DNA of 64,000 nt. It comes from Pseudomonas agarici (GTDB taxonomy: Bacteria > Pseudomonadota > Gammaproteobacteria > Pseudomonadales > Pseudomonadaceae). Both the position numbers and the translations under genes were made by a program. Location: contig NZ_FOAR01000020.1 of the NCBI RefSeq assembly GCF_900109755.1, positions 44,303-108,302 of the forward strand, read 5' to 3'. Under the pieces are notes generated by a model, which saw only the letters and a list, made by a program, of their open reading frames with translations, had not been told where the DNA came from and made no database searches. How positions within the stretch are numbered: the stretch's first letter is position 1; each line of letters begins with the position of its first letter. Shown piece after piece: positions 1 through 7,955 of the stretch.

Positions 1-98
1 ACCCGGTAGGGCGTGATGCCCTGTTGCCACGGCAGGTCATGGCGCCCGTGACGGTCGTACCAGTCCAGTACCGCCGTTGAAAACTGCTCGGCTCTCAT
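1..98 (-). CDS. mutY: A/G-specific adenine glycosylase, N-terminal fragment
   Basis: Only the first 32 codons are in the window; the gene continues past the left edge. The translation begins MRAEQFSTAVLDWYDRHGRH and goes on DLPWQQGITPYRV, the typical MutY amino terminus (VLDWY...G...LPWQ...TPY). MutY removes adenine mispaired with 8-oxoguanine in base excision repair. The ATG (98-96) overlaps the TGA of the upstream AsmA-family gene (97-95) as ATGA, so the two are probably transcribed and translationally coupled. asmA-mutY pairing is usual in pseudomonads. The family assignment is firm; the rest of the protein cannot be assessed. Confidence 0.88.
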   Translation of the reverse strand, partial: MRAEQFSTAVLDWYDRHGRHDLPWQQGITPYR

Positions 99-2317
99 CG
101 CTTGAACAGCCCCTTGAGCGCGTTTTTCAGTTCAGGGCTGACCTTGTCGCCGAGCTTCTCGTCGATCTTCTCGCTCAGTTTGTTGCCGGCCACGCGTGCG
201 GCCACCTGGCCGAGAGCGTCTTTGTCGATGCGACAGGCCTTGGCGCCCAGCTCCAGCGGACCACGGCAACGCAGCGGCCACTCGATCCCGGCGAATTTCT
301 CGCCGACCTGGCAGGCCGGGTCCGGCATGTCGCTCTTGTCGCCTTCGACGACGATGCCGACACGGTAGTCCATACCCAGTACGCGCAGGTCGATGTCACC
401 GTTGCCGTTGACGGCCAGACCGGGGATGCGCACTTTCATGTCGGGGTTGCTGGCAACGCCGTTGCGTATCGTCAGGCTGCCCTTGAGCTCCTGGAACGGA
501 GTGTCCTTGCCACGCGGCTCACTGCTCAGGGCCTTGCGGTTGAGCAGGGCGATGCCGCTGCACAGTTGCTGTTCCAGATTGGCATTGAGCAACACGCCGT
601 CGTTGAGGACAAAGCTGGCGGTGCCGTTGAGGCTGTCGATCAGGGCCTTCTCGCTGTTGCCGGTGCCGCTCAGGTCGCTGCCGAGGGTCAGGGCGCCCTT
701 GATCGGAGGTTTCTGCCCGAGCGCTTGCAGCACACGCTCGACCGGCACCTTGTTCAGCCGCGTTTGCAGGTTCAGGCGTGGCTGATCATTGCGTACATCG
801 AGGCTGCCCTTGGTGTCGAAACCGCCGTTGTAGAGATCGCCCCGCAGGCTGGCGAGGGTCAGCAGGCCGCCCTGGCCGGTGGCCTTGAGGGCAGCGTTGT
901 CGATTGGCAGTTTTTTCAAGATCAACTGGTCGAAGTTCAGGTCCGCGTCTACATCCAAGCTACGCAGACGCTCGATAGGCAGCAGCTTGTCAGTGCTCCA
1001 GGCGCCTTTAGTCGGCGCCTCGGGCAGTGGCGTGGTGCCGGAAACGGCATTGGCTTCGCTGCTTATGACTTCGGCCTGACGGACTTTCGCGGCGCTGTCG
1101 GCTTGCGCTGACTTGGGTGGCAGATAGCGGTCGACGTCGAATGTGTCGGCCTTGAGCCGCACGCGCAGAGACTGCTTGGCGAAGTCATCGACGGCGATCC
1201 GCCCACTGATACTGCTGTCGTCGAGTTTCAGGTTGATGTTGTCCAGCGCCAGGCTGGTCGGCGTGCCGTTCAGTCGGGTCACCAGCTCGACCTTGCTCAG
1301 GCTGCCATCGGCCATCGGTGGCAGTGGTTGGCCGACGCTGTCGAGGAATTTCATCAGGTCGAATTGAGCAATCGACAGACCGCCGTTGATCTGCGGTGTC
1401 TTGTCGAGGTCATTGGCTTTCAGTTCGCCGATGGCGCGTAACTGGTTCACCGATAACTTGAGGTTGGTCCATTCGGCGACGTTCGCCGCCATATCCGCCA
1501 GCAATTGCCCCTGGACCGAGAAAGTCACGCTCTTGCCCTGCAACGGCTCGCCAGAGGCTTCGCCGCTCAGGCGCATGTCGGCGAGCTGGTAGCGCTTGAG
1601 TGTGCGATCGAAACGCAGCTCGCCGTTGAGTTCAGTCTTGGCTCGCAGCACCGGTTGGTTGGTGCCGAAGAAGGCCGTCAGTTTCACCGAGATGTCCTTG
1701 CCCTCATGGACCGGGCCGGTGCTTAGCTGGATGCTTTCCGAGGTGATCTGGCGTCCGCTCTTCTCATCGTTGAATTCGACCCGGGCGTTGTTCACGGTCA
1801 GGCTGTCGATATCCAGACGAATCGGCTGCGAAGGTTTTTCCGCTTCGCGATGGCCGGCCACCTCGGGTGTGTCGGCGCTCTGGCCAGGCGCGCCGGTCAC
1901 TGTCGCGCCCGGCAGTGGGCGGCCGATGTCCTCCCAATTGCCGTGGCCGTCTTTGTCGCGGTTGAGCATCAGGTTCAGGCCTTCGATGCGCACGTCGCTC
2001 ATCTGCACTTCGCGGCGTAGCAGCGGCAGTACGCGGACCGACAGGCCAAGCATCTGCAGGTCGGCGAACGGCTGGGTCGGATTGGCCAGGGTTGCCACGC
2101 TGGCATCATGGAGTTCCAGGCCCAGCCACGGGAACAGACTCCAGCCGATGTCGCCATTGAGGGTGAGCTCAATGTGGGCCTTGTCGCGGGCCATCTGGCG
2201 AATCTCGTTTTTGTAGTCGTTGGGATCGAACCAGTGGGTGAGGGCGAAGCCCAGCGCCACGATGATCAGCAACAACCCGAGAAGCACCAGACCCAGGATT
2301 TTGCCGAACGCTTTCAT
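95..2317 (-). CDS. AsmA family protein
   Basis: 740 residues. One membrane segment at the amino terminus (about residues 7-27, rich in Leu, Ile and Val) is followed by a large periplasmic portion. The start MKAFGKILGL..., then LNGDIGWSLFPWLGLELHDA and repeated beta-rich segments of the type GTPTSLALDNINLKLDDSSI, are the AsmA signature. The carboxyl end holds the AsmA_2 region with GTASFVLNDGVLLNANLEQQLC. AsmA-like proteins are thought to bridge the envelope and affect lipid transport and outer-membrane assembly; that role is family knowledge, not visible here. The gene precedes mutY with an ATGA overlap. It is similar in size to other pseudomonad AsmA proteins, and no break is seen. Confidence 0.88.
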   Translation of the reverse strand: MKAFGKILGLVLLGLLLIIVALGFALTHWFDPNDYKNEIRQMARDKAHIELTLNGDIGWSLFPWLGLELHDASVATLANPTQPFADLQMLGLSVRVLPLLRREVQMSDVRIEGLNLMLNRDKDGHGNWEDIGRPLPGATVTGAPGQSADTPEVAGHREAEKPSQPIRLDIDSLTVNNARVEFNDEKSGRQITSESIQLSTGPVHEGKDISVKLTAFFGTNQPVLRAKTELNGELRFDRTLKRYQLADMRLSGEASGEPLQGKSVTFSVQGQLLADMAANVAEWTNLKLSVNQLRAIGELKANDLDKTPQINGGLSIAQFDLMKFLDSVGQPLPPMADGSLSKVELVTRLNGTPTSLALDNINLKLDDSSISGRIAVDDFAKQSLRVRLKADTFDVDRYLPPKSAQADSAAKVRQAEVISSEANAVSGTTPLPEAPTKGAWSTDKLLPIERLRSLDVDADLNFDQLILKKLPIDNAALKATGQGGLLTLASLRGDLYNGGFDTKGSLDVRNDQPRLNLQTRLNKVPVERVLQALGQKPPIKGALTLGSDLSGTGNSEKALIDSLNGTASFVLNDGVLLNANLEQQLCSGIALLNRKALSSEPRGKDTPFQELKGSLTIRNGVASNPDMKVRIPGLAVNGNGDIDLRVLGMDYRVGIVVEGDKSDMPDPACQVGEKFAGIEWPLRCRGPLELGAKACRIDKDALGQVAARVAGNKLSEKIDEKLGDKVSPELKNALKGLFKR

Positions 2318-2803
2318 GGGCGAGTCCTTGTAGTCAGTCGAGTATGAAGTTAGCTCGCAAGTATAACGTTACGGACAGATGGCAGGGCAGGGATACTATC
2401 GACGGAGTGTTCAGAAGCAAATGGAGCTTGGCTATCGGCCCCTGGGGTCTGGAGATGGCCTGCGGGAGCGGCTCGGCCGCTGGTGGCGAGGTCATTGGCA
2501 ACGTTTTGCGAGCAGACTCTATGGTTGCCCTGTGACGGTGGGTAATTTTTCGCACGCATAATTCAGACAGGCGCCTAGCAGGCGCTCTGTAAGGTTTCCA
2601 TGCTGTTGTATGACAAAAGATGATATCAATTTGGTTTTTCTGCCTCGATCAAGTGCTAATCTTTCGTCGTTCGTCAGCCCTTCTGCGACGTATTGTCGCG
2701 TTTCTGAGCTTTTACTCAACAAAACGACCATGCCTGTGTGCACTGTCAGAGGTCGGAGTGAAGTGTTGCTGTCGAATCATTATTTCAATGGGGGGGAAAC
2801 ATC
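2318..2803. other. Intergenic region between asmA and the OFA transporter
   Basis: 486 bp between divergent genes. It should hold promoters for both. I see no gene I would defend: the short open frames here lack family features and typical ribosome sites. The left half is GC-rich; the right half, from about 2600, is AT-rich and probably holds the transporter promoter. A short inverted repeat (arms AGGCGC and GCGCCT-like) lies near 2570-2590. A GntR-type palindrome is listed separately. Confidence 0.5.
2606..2616. promoter_or_regulatory. Candidate FadR/GntR-type operator
   Basis: TTGTATGACAA is a perfect TTGT-N3-ACAA palindrome. It fits the TNGTNNNACNA pattern known for FadR-subfamily GntR repressors, which often control carboxylate transport genes. 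It lies about 190 bp upstream of the OFA transporter start in the AT-rich half of the gap. No cognate regulator gene is adjacent, and an 11-bp palindrome can arise by chance. Confidence 0.3.
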
Positions 2804-4465
2804 ATGAGCATTAGCACCACGGCCGGCAGGCTGGCTACCGAGCCAGCATTCCTGTCAAAAGAACGTATCATCGCCAAGCCAGGTTTTAATCGCTGGCTGG
2901 TCCCACCGGCCGCCCTGGCCATTCACCTGTGCATCGGCATGGCCTATGGCTTCTCGGTGTTTTGGTTGCCGCTGTCCAAGGCTCTGGGCATCACCGCGCC
3001 GGTCGCTTGCGCGCCGGACATGAGCTTTGTCGCACAGGTGTTCTCCTCGCAATGTGACTGGCCGATCTCGATGCTTGGCTGGATCTACACGCTATTTTTC
3101 ATCTTTCTCGGCTGCTCGGCGGCAATCTGGGGCGGCTGGCTGGAACATGCCGGGCCGCGCAAGGCTGGTGTGGTGTCTGGATTGTGTTGGTGCGGTGGCC
3201 TGCTGATTTCGGCTCTGGGCATCTATACCCACCAGATCTGGCTGATGTGGATCGGCTCCGGGGTGATCGGTGGTATCGGATTGGGCTTGGGCTATATTTC
3301 GCCGGTGTCGACCCTGATCAAGTGGTTCCCGGACAAGCGTGGCATGGCGACCGGTATGGCGATCATGGGCTTCGGTGGTGGCGCGATGGTCGGTGCTCCG
3401 CTGGCGGCGGCGCTGATGGGGCATTTCGCTTCGCCGACCAGTGTCGGGGTATGGCAGAGCTTCGTGGTGATGGCGGTGATCTACTTCATCTTCATGCTCG
3501 GCGGTGCGCTGTCGTACCGCGTACCACCGACCGGCTGGCAGCCCGAAGGCTGGACCGCGCCGGTGAAGAAGACGAGCAATGCGATGATCACCCATCGTCA
3601 CGTGCATGTGAACGTGGCCTGGAAGACCCCGCAATTTCGCCTGGTGTGGTTGGTGCTGTGCCTGAACGTTTCCGCCGGTATCGGTATCCTCGGCATGGCT
3701 TCGCCCCTGTTGCAGGAAGTCTTCGCCGGTAAATTGCTCGGCAACGGCCTGACCTTCGGTCAACTGGATGCGGCGCAACTGGGCCAGATCGCGGCCATCG
3801 CCGCCGGCTTCACCGGTCTGCTGAGCCTGTTCAACATCGGTGGCCGCTTCTTCTGGGCCTCGTTCTCGGATTATATCGGCCGCAAGGCGACGTACTTCGT
3901 GTTCTTTGCCCTGGGCTTTGCGCTCTATGCGTCGGTCCCGAGCCTCGGCCATTTGGGTAGCATCGCCCTGTTCGTGGCGGCCTTCTGCGTGATCTTGTCG
4001 ATGTACGGCGGTGGCTTCTCCACGGTTCCGGCGTATCTGGCCGACCTGTTCGGCACCCAGATGGTCGGCGCGATCCACGGTCGTCTGCTGACTGCCTGGG
4101 CTGCGGCCGGGGTGCTCGGTCCTGTGCTGGTGAACTACCTGCGTGAGTATCAACTGAGTGTCGGCGTGGCACGCGCCGACGCCTATGACATCACGCTATA
4201 TATCCTCGCCGGCCTGTTGGTGCTGGGTTTTATCTGTAACCTGCTGGTGCGTCCGGTGGCTGACAAGTACTTCATGACCGACGCCGAACTGGCCGCCGAG
4301 CAGGCGTTGGGCCATGATCAGGGCGCCGATAGCAGCACGGTGCTGGAGTGGAAAGCCTCTGCTGGCAGCAAACCGATGGTGGTGGCAGCCTGGCTGGTGG
4401 TGGGCATACCGTTGGCGTGGGGCGTGTGGGCGACTCTGCAGAAGACGGCGGTACTGTTCCACTAA
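2804..4465 (+). CDS. MFS transporter of the OFA (oxalate/formate antiporter) family
   Basis: 553 residues, inner-membrane protein with about twelve hydrophobic segments plus an extra one at the carboxyl end. Family marks are the start of TM1 (GMAYGFSVFWLPL), the TM4-5 region GLGLGYISPVSTLIKWFPDKRGMATGMAIMGFGGGA, and the second-half MFS motif NIGGRFFWASFSDYIGRKATY. OFA proteins move small mono- or dicarboxylates such as oxalate, formate or lactate; the substrate here is unknown. It is longer than the roughly 400-430 residues usual for the family: there is an inserted loop with CAPDMSFVAQVFSSQC between TM1 and TM2 and a carboxyl extension with a last hydrophobic helix. The ribosome site is an unusual run of seven G at 2790-2796. 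The gene stands alone, ahead of the his operon. Confidence 0.85.
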   Translation: MSISTTAGRLATEPAFLSKERIIAKPGFNRWLVPPAALAIHLCIGMAYGFSVFWLPLSKALGITAPVACAPDMSFVAQVFSSQCDWPISMLGWIYTLFFIFLGCSAAIWGGWLEHAGPRKAGVVSGLCWCGGLLISALGIYTHQIWLMWIGSGVIGGIGLGLGYISPVSTLIKWFPDKRGMATGMAIMGFGGGAMVGAPLAAALMGHFASPTSVGVWQSFVVMAVIYFIFMLGGALSYRVPPTGWQPEGWTAPVKKTSNAMITHRHVHVNVAWKTPQFRLVWLVLCLNVSAGIGILGMASPLLQEVFAGKLLGNGLTFGQLDAAQLGQIAAIAAGFTGLLSLFNIGGRFFWASFSDYIGRKATYFVFFALGFALYASVPSLGHLGSIALFVAAFCVILSMYGGGFSTVPAYLADLFGTQMVGAIHGRLLTAWAAAGVLGPVLVNYLREYQLSVGVARADAYDITLYILAGLLVLGFICNLLVRPVADKYFMTDAELAAEQALGHDQGADSSTVLEWKASAGSKPMVVAAWLVVGIPLAWGVWATLQKTAVLFH

Positions 4466-4654
4466 ATCAGCGATCCCCCGTGGGGTCCGGCTTGTATGAG
4501 CCGGGCCCGTGCGTGCTGCAGACGCCTGGATGGCTCAGGCACACCGAGGTGATTTTGTCGCGGGTCGGCGCACCACCTTGGCGCGCCCACTTGTACAGGC
4601 ATGTCTATCCTCGCCACCCCGCGCTTCAACTCGTCAGTCTTATCCCCGCCGATG

Positions 4655-4683
4655 TTTCTGTTTAGCGCCCGCGCCCCTATAAT
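4655..4683 (+). promoter_or_regulatory. Probable sigma70 promoter of the hisB operon
   Basis: A perfect -10 box TATAAT lies at 4678-4683, about 39 bp before the hisB ATG. The hexamer 17 bp upstream (TTTCTG, 4655-4660) is a weak -35. Position and the exact -10 support the call; the poor -35 keeps confidence moderate. Confidence 0.45.
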
Positions 4684-4721
4684 GGCTGCCTTTTTCGCCC
4701 AATGATTTTGCGGAGCTGGTG

Positions 4722-5315
4722 ATGGCCGAACGTAAGGCGTCCGTCGAGCGCGACACTCTGGAAACCCAGATCAAAGCCTCGATCAACCTGGATGGCACCG
4801 GAAAGGCCCGATTTGATATCGGCGTACCTTTTCTTGAACACATGCTCGACCAGATCGCCCGTCACGGGCTGATCGACCTGGATATCGAGTGCAAGGGCGA
4901 TTTGCATATCGACGACCATCACACGGTGGAAGATGTCGGTATCACCCTGGGCCAGGCCTTCGCCAAAGCCATCGGCGACAAGAAAGGTATCCGTCGCTAC
5001 GGTCACGCCTATGTGCCGCTGGATGAAGCGCTGTCGCGGGTGGTCATCGACTTTTCCGGCCGTCCCGGCTTGCAGATGCACGTGCCCTATACCCGTGCCA
5101 CTGTCGGCGGTTTTGATGTTGATCTGTTCCAGGAGTTTTTCCAGGGCTTCGTCAACCACGCGCTGGTCAGCCTGCATATCGACAATCTGCGTGGCAGCAA
5201 CACCCACCACCAGATCGAAACCGTGTTCAAGGCTTTCGGGCGCGCCCTGCGCATGGCCGTCGAACTCGACGAACGCATGGCTGGGCAAATGCCATCGACC
5301 AAGGGCGTCCTGTAA
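4722..5315 (+). CDS. hisB: Imidazoleglycerol-phosphate dehydratase
   Basis: 197 residues, monofunctional HisB (IGPD), sixth step of histidine biosynthesis. Metal-binding motifs are FLEHMLDQIARHG near residue 40, DDHHTVED near residue 65, and the second-half set DALVSLHI-like HALVSLHIDNLRGSNTHHQIET. A GTG directly before the ATG (4719) could extend it by one residue. I chose ATG 4722, with GGAG six bases upstream. The stop TAA (5313-5315) shares its last A with the hisH ATG, so translation is coupled. Enterobacterial HisB carries a phosphatase fusion; this one does not, as is normal in pseudomonads. Confidence 0.97.
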   Translation: MAERKASVERDTLETQIKASINLDGTGKARFDIGVPFLEHMLDQIARHGLIDLDIECKGDLHIDDHHTVEDVGITLGQAFAKAIGDKKGIRRYGHAYVPLDEALSRVVIDFSGRPGLQMHVPYTRATVGGFDVDLFQEFFQGFVNHALVSLHIDNLRGSNTHHQIETVFKAFGRALRMAVELDERMAGQMPSTKGVL

Positions 5316-5953
5316 TGCAGACGGTCGCGGTTATCGATTACGGCATGGGCAACTTGCACTCGGTGGCCAAGGCCCTCGAACACGTAGGTGCCGGCAAGGT
5401 GCTGATCACCAGCGATGCCAGCGTGATTCGCGAAGCTGATCGGGTGGTATTCCCCGGCGTTGGCGCGATTCGCGACTGCATGGCCGAGATCCGTCGCCTG
5501 GGTTTCGACACACTGGTGCGCGAAGTCAGCCTGGACCGTCCGTTCCTCGGCATCTGCGTGGGCATGCAGGCTTTGCTCGAACACAGTGAAGAGAACGGTG
5601 GCGTCGACTGCATTGGCCTGTTTCCCGGTCAGGTGAAGTTCTTCGGCAAGGACCTGCACGAAGAGGGCGAGCACCTGAAAGTCCCGCACATGGGTTGGAA
5701 CGAGGTGAAACAGGCGGTGGATCACCCGCTGTGGCACAACATTGCGGATCTGGCGCGGTTCTACTTCGTACACAGCTACTACATCAGCGCCGGCAACCCT
5801 CGGCAGGTGGTGGGCAGCGGTCGCTACGGCGTCGACTTCGCCGCGGCGCTGGCCGAAGGCTCGCGTTTCGCCGTGCAGTTCCACCCGGAGAAGAGCCATA
5901 CCCATGGTCTGCAACTGCTGCAGAACTTCGCGGCCTGGGATGGGCGCTGGTAA
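5315..5953 (+). CDS. hisH: Imidazole glycerol phosphate synthase, glutamine amidotransferase subunit
   Basis: 212 residues, class I glutamine amidotransferase that passes ammonia to HisF. The nucleophile is Cys81 in FLGICVGMQALLE; the His-Glu pair is in VQFHPEKSHTHG near residue 193. The start YGMGNLHSVAKAL is the family N-terminus. The ATG overlaps the hisB stop by one base. The stop TAA abuts the ATG of the DUF2164 gene directly (TAAATG). HisH works as a heterodimer with the HisF encoded three genes further on. Confidence 0.97.
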   Translation: MQTVAVIDYGMGNLHSVAKALEHVGAGKVLITSDASVIREADRVVFPGVGAIRDCMAEIRRLGFDTLVREVSLDRPFLGICVGMQALLEHSEENGGVDCIGLFPGQVKFFGKDLHEEGEHLKVPHMGWNEVKQAVDHPLWHNIADLARFYFVHSYYISAGNPRQVVGSGRYGVDFAAALAEGSRFAVQFHPEKSHTHGLQLLQNFAAWDGRW

Positions 5954-6214
5954 ATGACGCGCCCCAAAACCAAGCCGCCGATCCTGACCCTCACTCCCGA
6001 ACAGGAGAGTGAGGCCAGCCAGAAGATCAAACGCTTTATGGAAGATCGCTTCGAACTGAACCTGGGCTCGTTCGAAGCGACTGAAATCCTCGATCTGTTT
6101 ACCCGCGAAATTGCGCCGCACTATTACAACAGGGCGATTTTCGATGTGCAGAGCCACCTTAAGGAAAGGTTCGAGAGCATCGAAAGCGACTTGTGGGCAC
6201 TCGAGAAAAACTGA
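5954..6214 (+). CDS. DUF2164 family protein inside the his operon
   Basis: 86 residues, soluble, no signal peptide or membrane segment. The sequence LTLTPEQESEASQKIKRFMEDRF, then ELNLGSFEATEILDLF and PHYYNRAIFDVQSHL, matches the small DUF2164 family, whose function is unknown. It begins on the base after the hisH stop and ends 40 bp before hisA, so it is certainly co-transcribed with the his genes. Placement between hisH and hisA is usual in this genus to my knowledge. It contains a possible helix-rich fold with conserved Tyr-Tyr-Asn. No role in histidine synthesis is shown by the sequence. Confidence 0.85.
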   Translation: MTRPKTKPPILTLTPEQESEASQKIKRFMEDRFELNLGSFEATEILDLFTREIAPHYYNRAIFDVQSHLKERFESIESDLWALEKN

Positions 6215-6254
6215 TTTCCGAGTGAAGCTGAAAAACGACTTTAAGGTTTGCCAG

Positions 6255-6992
6255 ATGCTGATTATTCCCGCTATCGATCTCAAAGACGGTGCCTGTGTGC
6301 GTCTGCGCCAGGGCCGCATGGAAGACTCCACGGTGTTCTCCGATGACCCGGTGAGCATGGCCGCCAAGTGGGTAGAGGGTGGCTGCCGACGCCTGCATCT
6401 GGTCGACTTGAACGGCGCCTTCGAAGGCCAGCCGGTCAACGGCGAGGTAGTGACCGCGATCGCCCGGCGTTACCCACACTTGCCGATCCAGATTGGCGGC
6501 GGCATCCGTTCGCTGGAAACCATCGAGCATTACGTGAAAGCTGGTGTTAGCTACGTGATTATCGGCACCAAGGCCGTCAAGCAACCGGAGTTTGTCGCCG
6601 AGGCCTGCCGTGCGTTTCCTGGCAAGGTGATTGTCGGCCTGGATGCCAAAGACGGTTTTGTCGCCACCGACGGCTGGGCTGAAGTCAGCTCGGTGCAGGT
6701 GATCGACCTGGCCAGGCGTTTCGAGGCCGATGGCGTCAGCGCCATCGTTTATACCGATATCGCCAAGGACGGCATGATGCAGGGCTGCAACGTGCCCTTC
6801 ACCGCAGCCCTGGCCGCAGCGACCAGGATTCCAGTGATCGCTTCCGGCGGTATCCACAACCTGGGCGATATCAAGGCCCTGTTGGACGCCAAGGCACCGG
6901 GCATCATCGGCGCGATTACTGGCCGGGCGATCTACGAAGGCACTCTCGATGTTGCCGAGGCGCAAGCCTTCTGCGATTCGTACACAGGCTGA
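6255..6992 (+). CDS. hisA: ProFAR isomerase (phosphoribosylformimino-AICAR ribotide isomerase)
   Basis: 245 residues, TIM-barrel enzyme of the Amadori rearrangement step of histidine biosynthesis. Marks are MLIIPAIDLKDGACVRLRQG with catalytic Asp8, the phosphate loops QIGGGIRSLE and ASGGIHNLGDI, and VYTDIAKDGMMQG with the second catalytic Asp. The frame is open further upstream, but ATG 6255 is the family start and has AAGG nine bases ahead. It is followed after 9 bp by hisF. Nothing is unusual. Confidence 0.97.
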   Translation: MLIIPAIDLKDGACVRLRQGRMEDSTVFSDDPVSMAAKWVEGGCRRLHLVDLNGAFEGQPVNGEVVTAIARRYPHLPIQIGGGIRSLETIEHYVKAGVSYVIIGTKAVKQPEFVAEACRAFPGKVIVGLDAKDGFVATDGWAEVSSVQVIDLARRFEADGVSAIVYTDIAKDGMMQGCNVPFTAALAAATRIPVIASGGIHNLGDIKALLDAKAPGIIGAITGRAIYEGTLDVAEAQAFCDSYTG

Positions 6993-7001
6993 GGACTGAC
7001 C

Positions 7002-7772
7002 ATGGCGCTGGCCAAACGCATCATCCCTTGCCTGGACGTCGACAACGGTCGCGTGGTCAAGGGTGTCAAGTTCGAAAACATCCGCGATGCCGGCGATCCG
7101 GTGGAAATCGCCCGGCGCTACGATGAGCAGGGTGCCGACGAGATCACTTTTCTCGATATCACTGCCAGCGTCGACGGTCGTGACACCACGCTACATACTG
7201 TCGAACGCATGGCCAGCCAGGTGTTTATCCCGCTGACCGTGGGCGGTGGCGTGCGCACCGTGCAGGACATTCGTAACCTGCTCAATGCCGGGGCCGACAA
7301 GGTTTCGATCAATACGGCGGCAGTGTTCAACCCCGAGTTCGTTGGTGAGGCGGCGCAGCATTTCGGCTCGCAATGCATCGTCGTCGCCATCGATGCGAAG
7401 AAGGTCTCATTGCCGGGCGAAACTCCACGCTGGGAAATTTTCACCCACGGCGGACGCAAGCCCACCGGGCTCGATGCGGTGGAGTGGGCTTTGAAGATGG
7501 AAGGCCTGGGCGCCGGCGAAATCCTGCTGACCAGCATGGATCAGGACGGCATGAAAAACGGTTTCGACCTCGGCGTGACCCGTGCTATCAGCGATGCCCT
7601 GGGCATTCCGGTGATCGCCTCCGGCGGCGTTGGCAATCTCCAGCATCTGGCCGATGGGGTTCTCGAAGGCCATGCCAGTGCCGTATTGGCGGCGAGTATC
7701 TTCCACTTCGGCGAGTACACGGTGCCGGAAGCCAAGGCCTATATGGCCCAGCGCGGAATCGTCGTTCGCTAG
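7002..7772 (+). CDS. hisF: Imidazole glycerol phosphate synthase, cyclase subunit
   Basis: 256 residues, TIM-barrel cyclase making IGP and AICAR from PRFAR with ammonia from HisH. Motifs: RIIPCLDVDNGRVVKGVKF (Asp11), PLTVGGGVRT, ILLTSMDQDGMKNGFDL (Asp near 130) and PVIASGGVGNLQHL. The GAGG site lies eight bases before ATG 7002. It is the last gene of the run hisB-hisH-DUF2164-hisA-hisF. I see no clear terminator in the 183 bp before the convergent gene at 7956, and nothing I can name in that gap. Confidence 0.97.
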   Translation: MALAKRIIPCLDVDNGRVVKGVKFENIRDAGDPVEIARRYDEQGADEITFLDITASVDGRDTTLHTVERMASQVFIPLTVGGGVRTVQDIRNLLNAGADKVSINTAAVFNPEFVGEAAQHFGSQCIVVAIDAKKVSLPGETPRWEIFTHGGRKPTGLDAVEWALKMEGLGAGEILLTSMDQDGMKNGFDLGVTRAISDALGIPVIASGGVGNLQHLADGVLEGHASAVLAASIFHFGEYTVPEAKAYMAQRGIVVR

Positions 7773-7955
7773 CTTTCAACGCGTAATAATCGTGGAGCCC
7801 AGGCCATCAGTTCTCGGGTTTCACCCGTGCGCCTCTTTACCTGAGCCTCGACAACCAGGTGCCCGGCGCGACCGTTGCCCGCGCCGGTCGGCGTTCGATC
7901 AGCCGCGCCGCGAAGGTACGGTGGATCTGGTTTTTCGCTGCCAGCGTAGGGTTGA

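Noticed and set aside
7773..7955. Possible remnant gene after hisF
   Set aside because: Short frames with Arg/Gly-rich translations only; no match I can name, and the gap is less than 200 bp.
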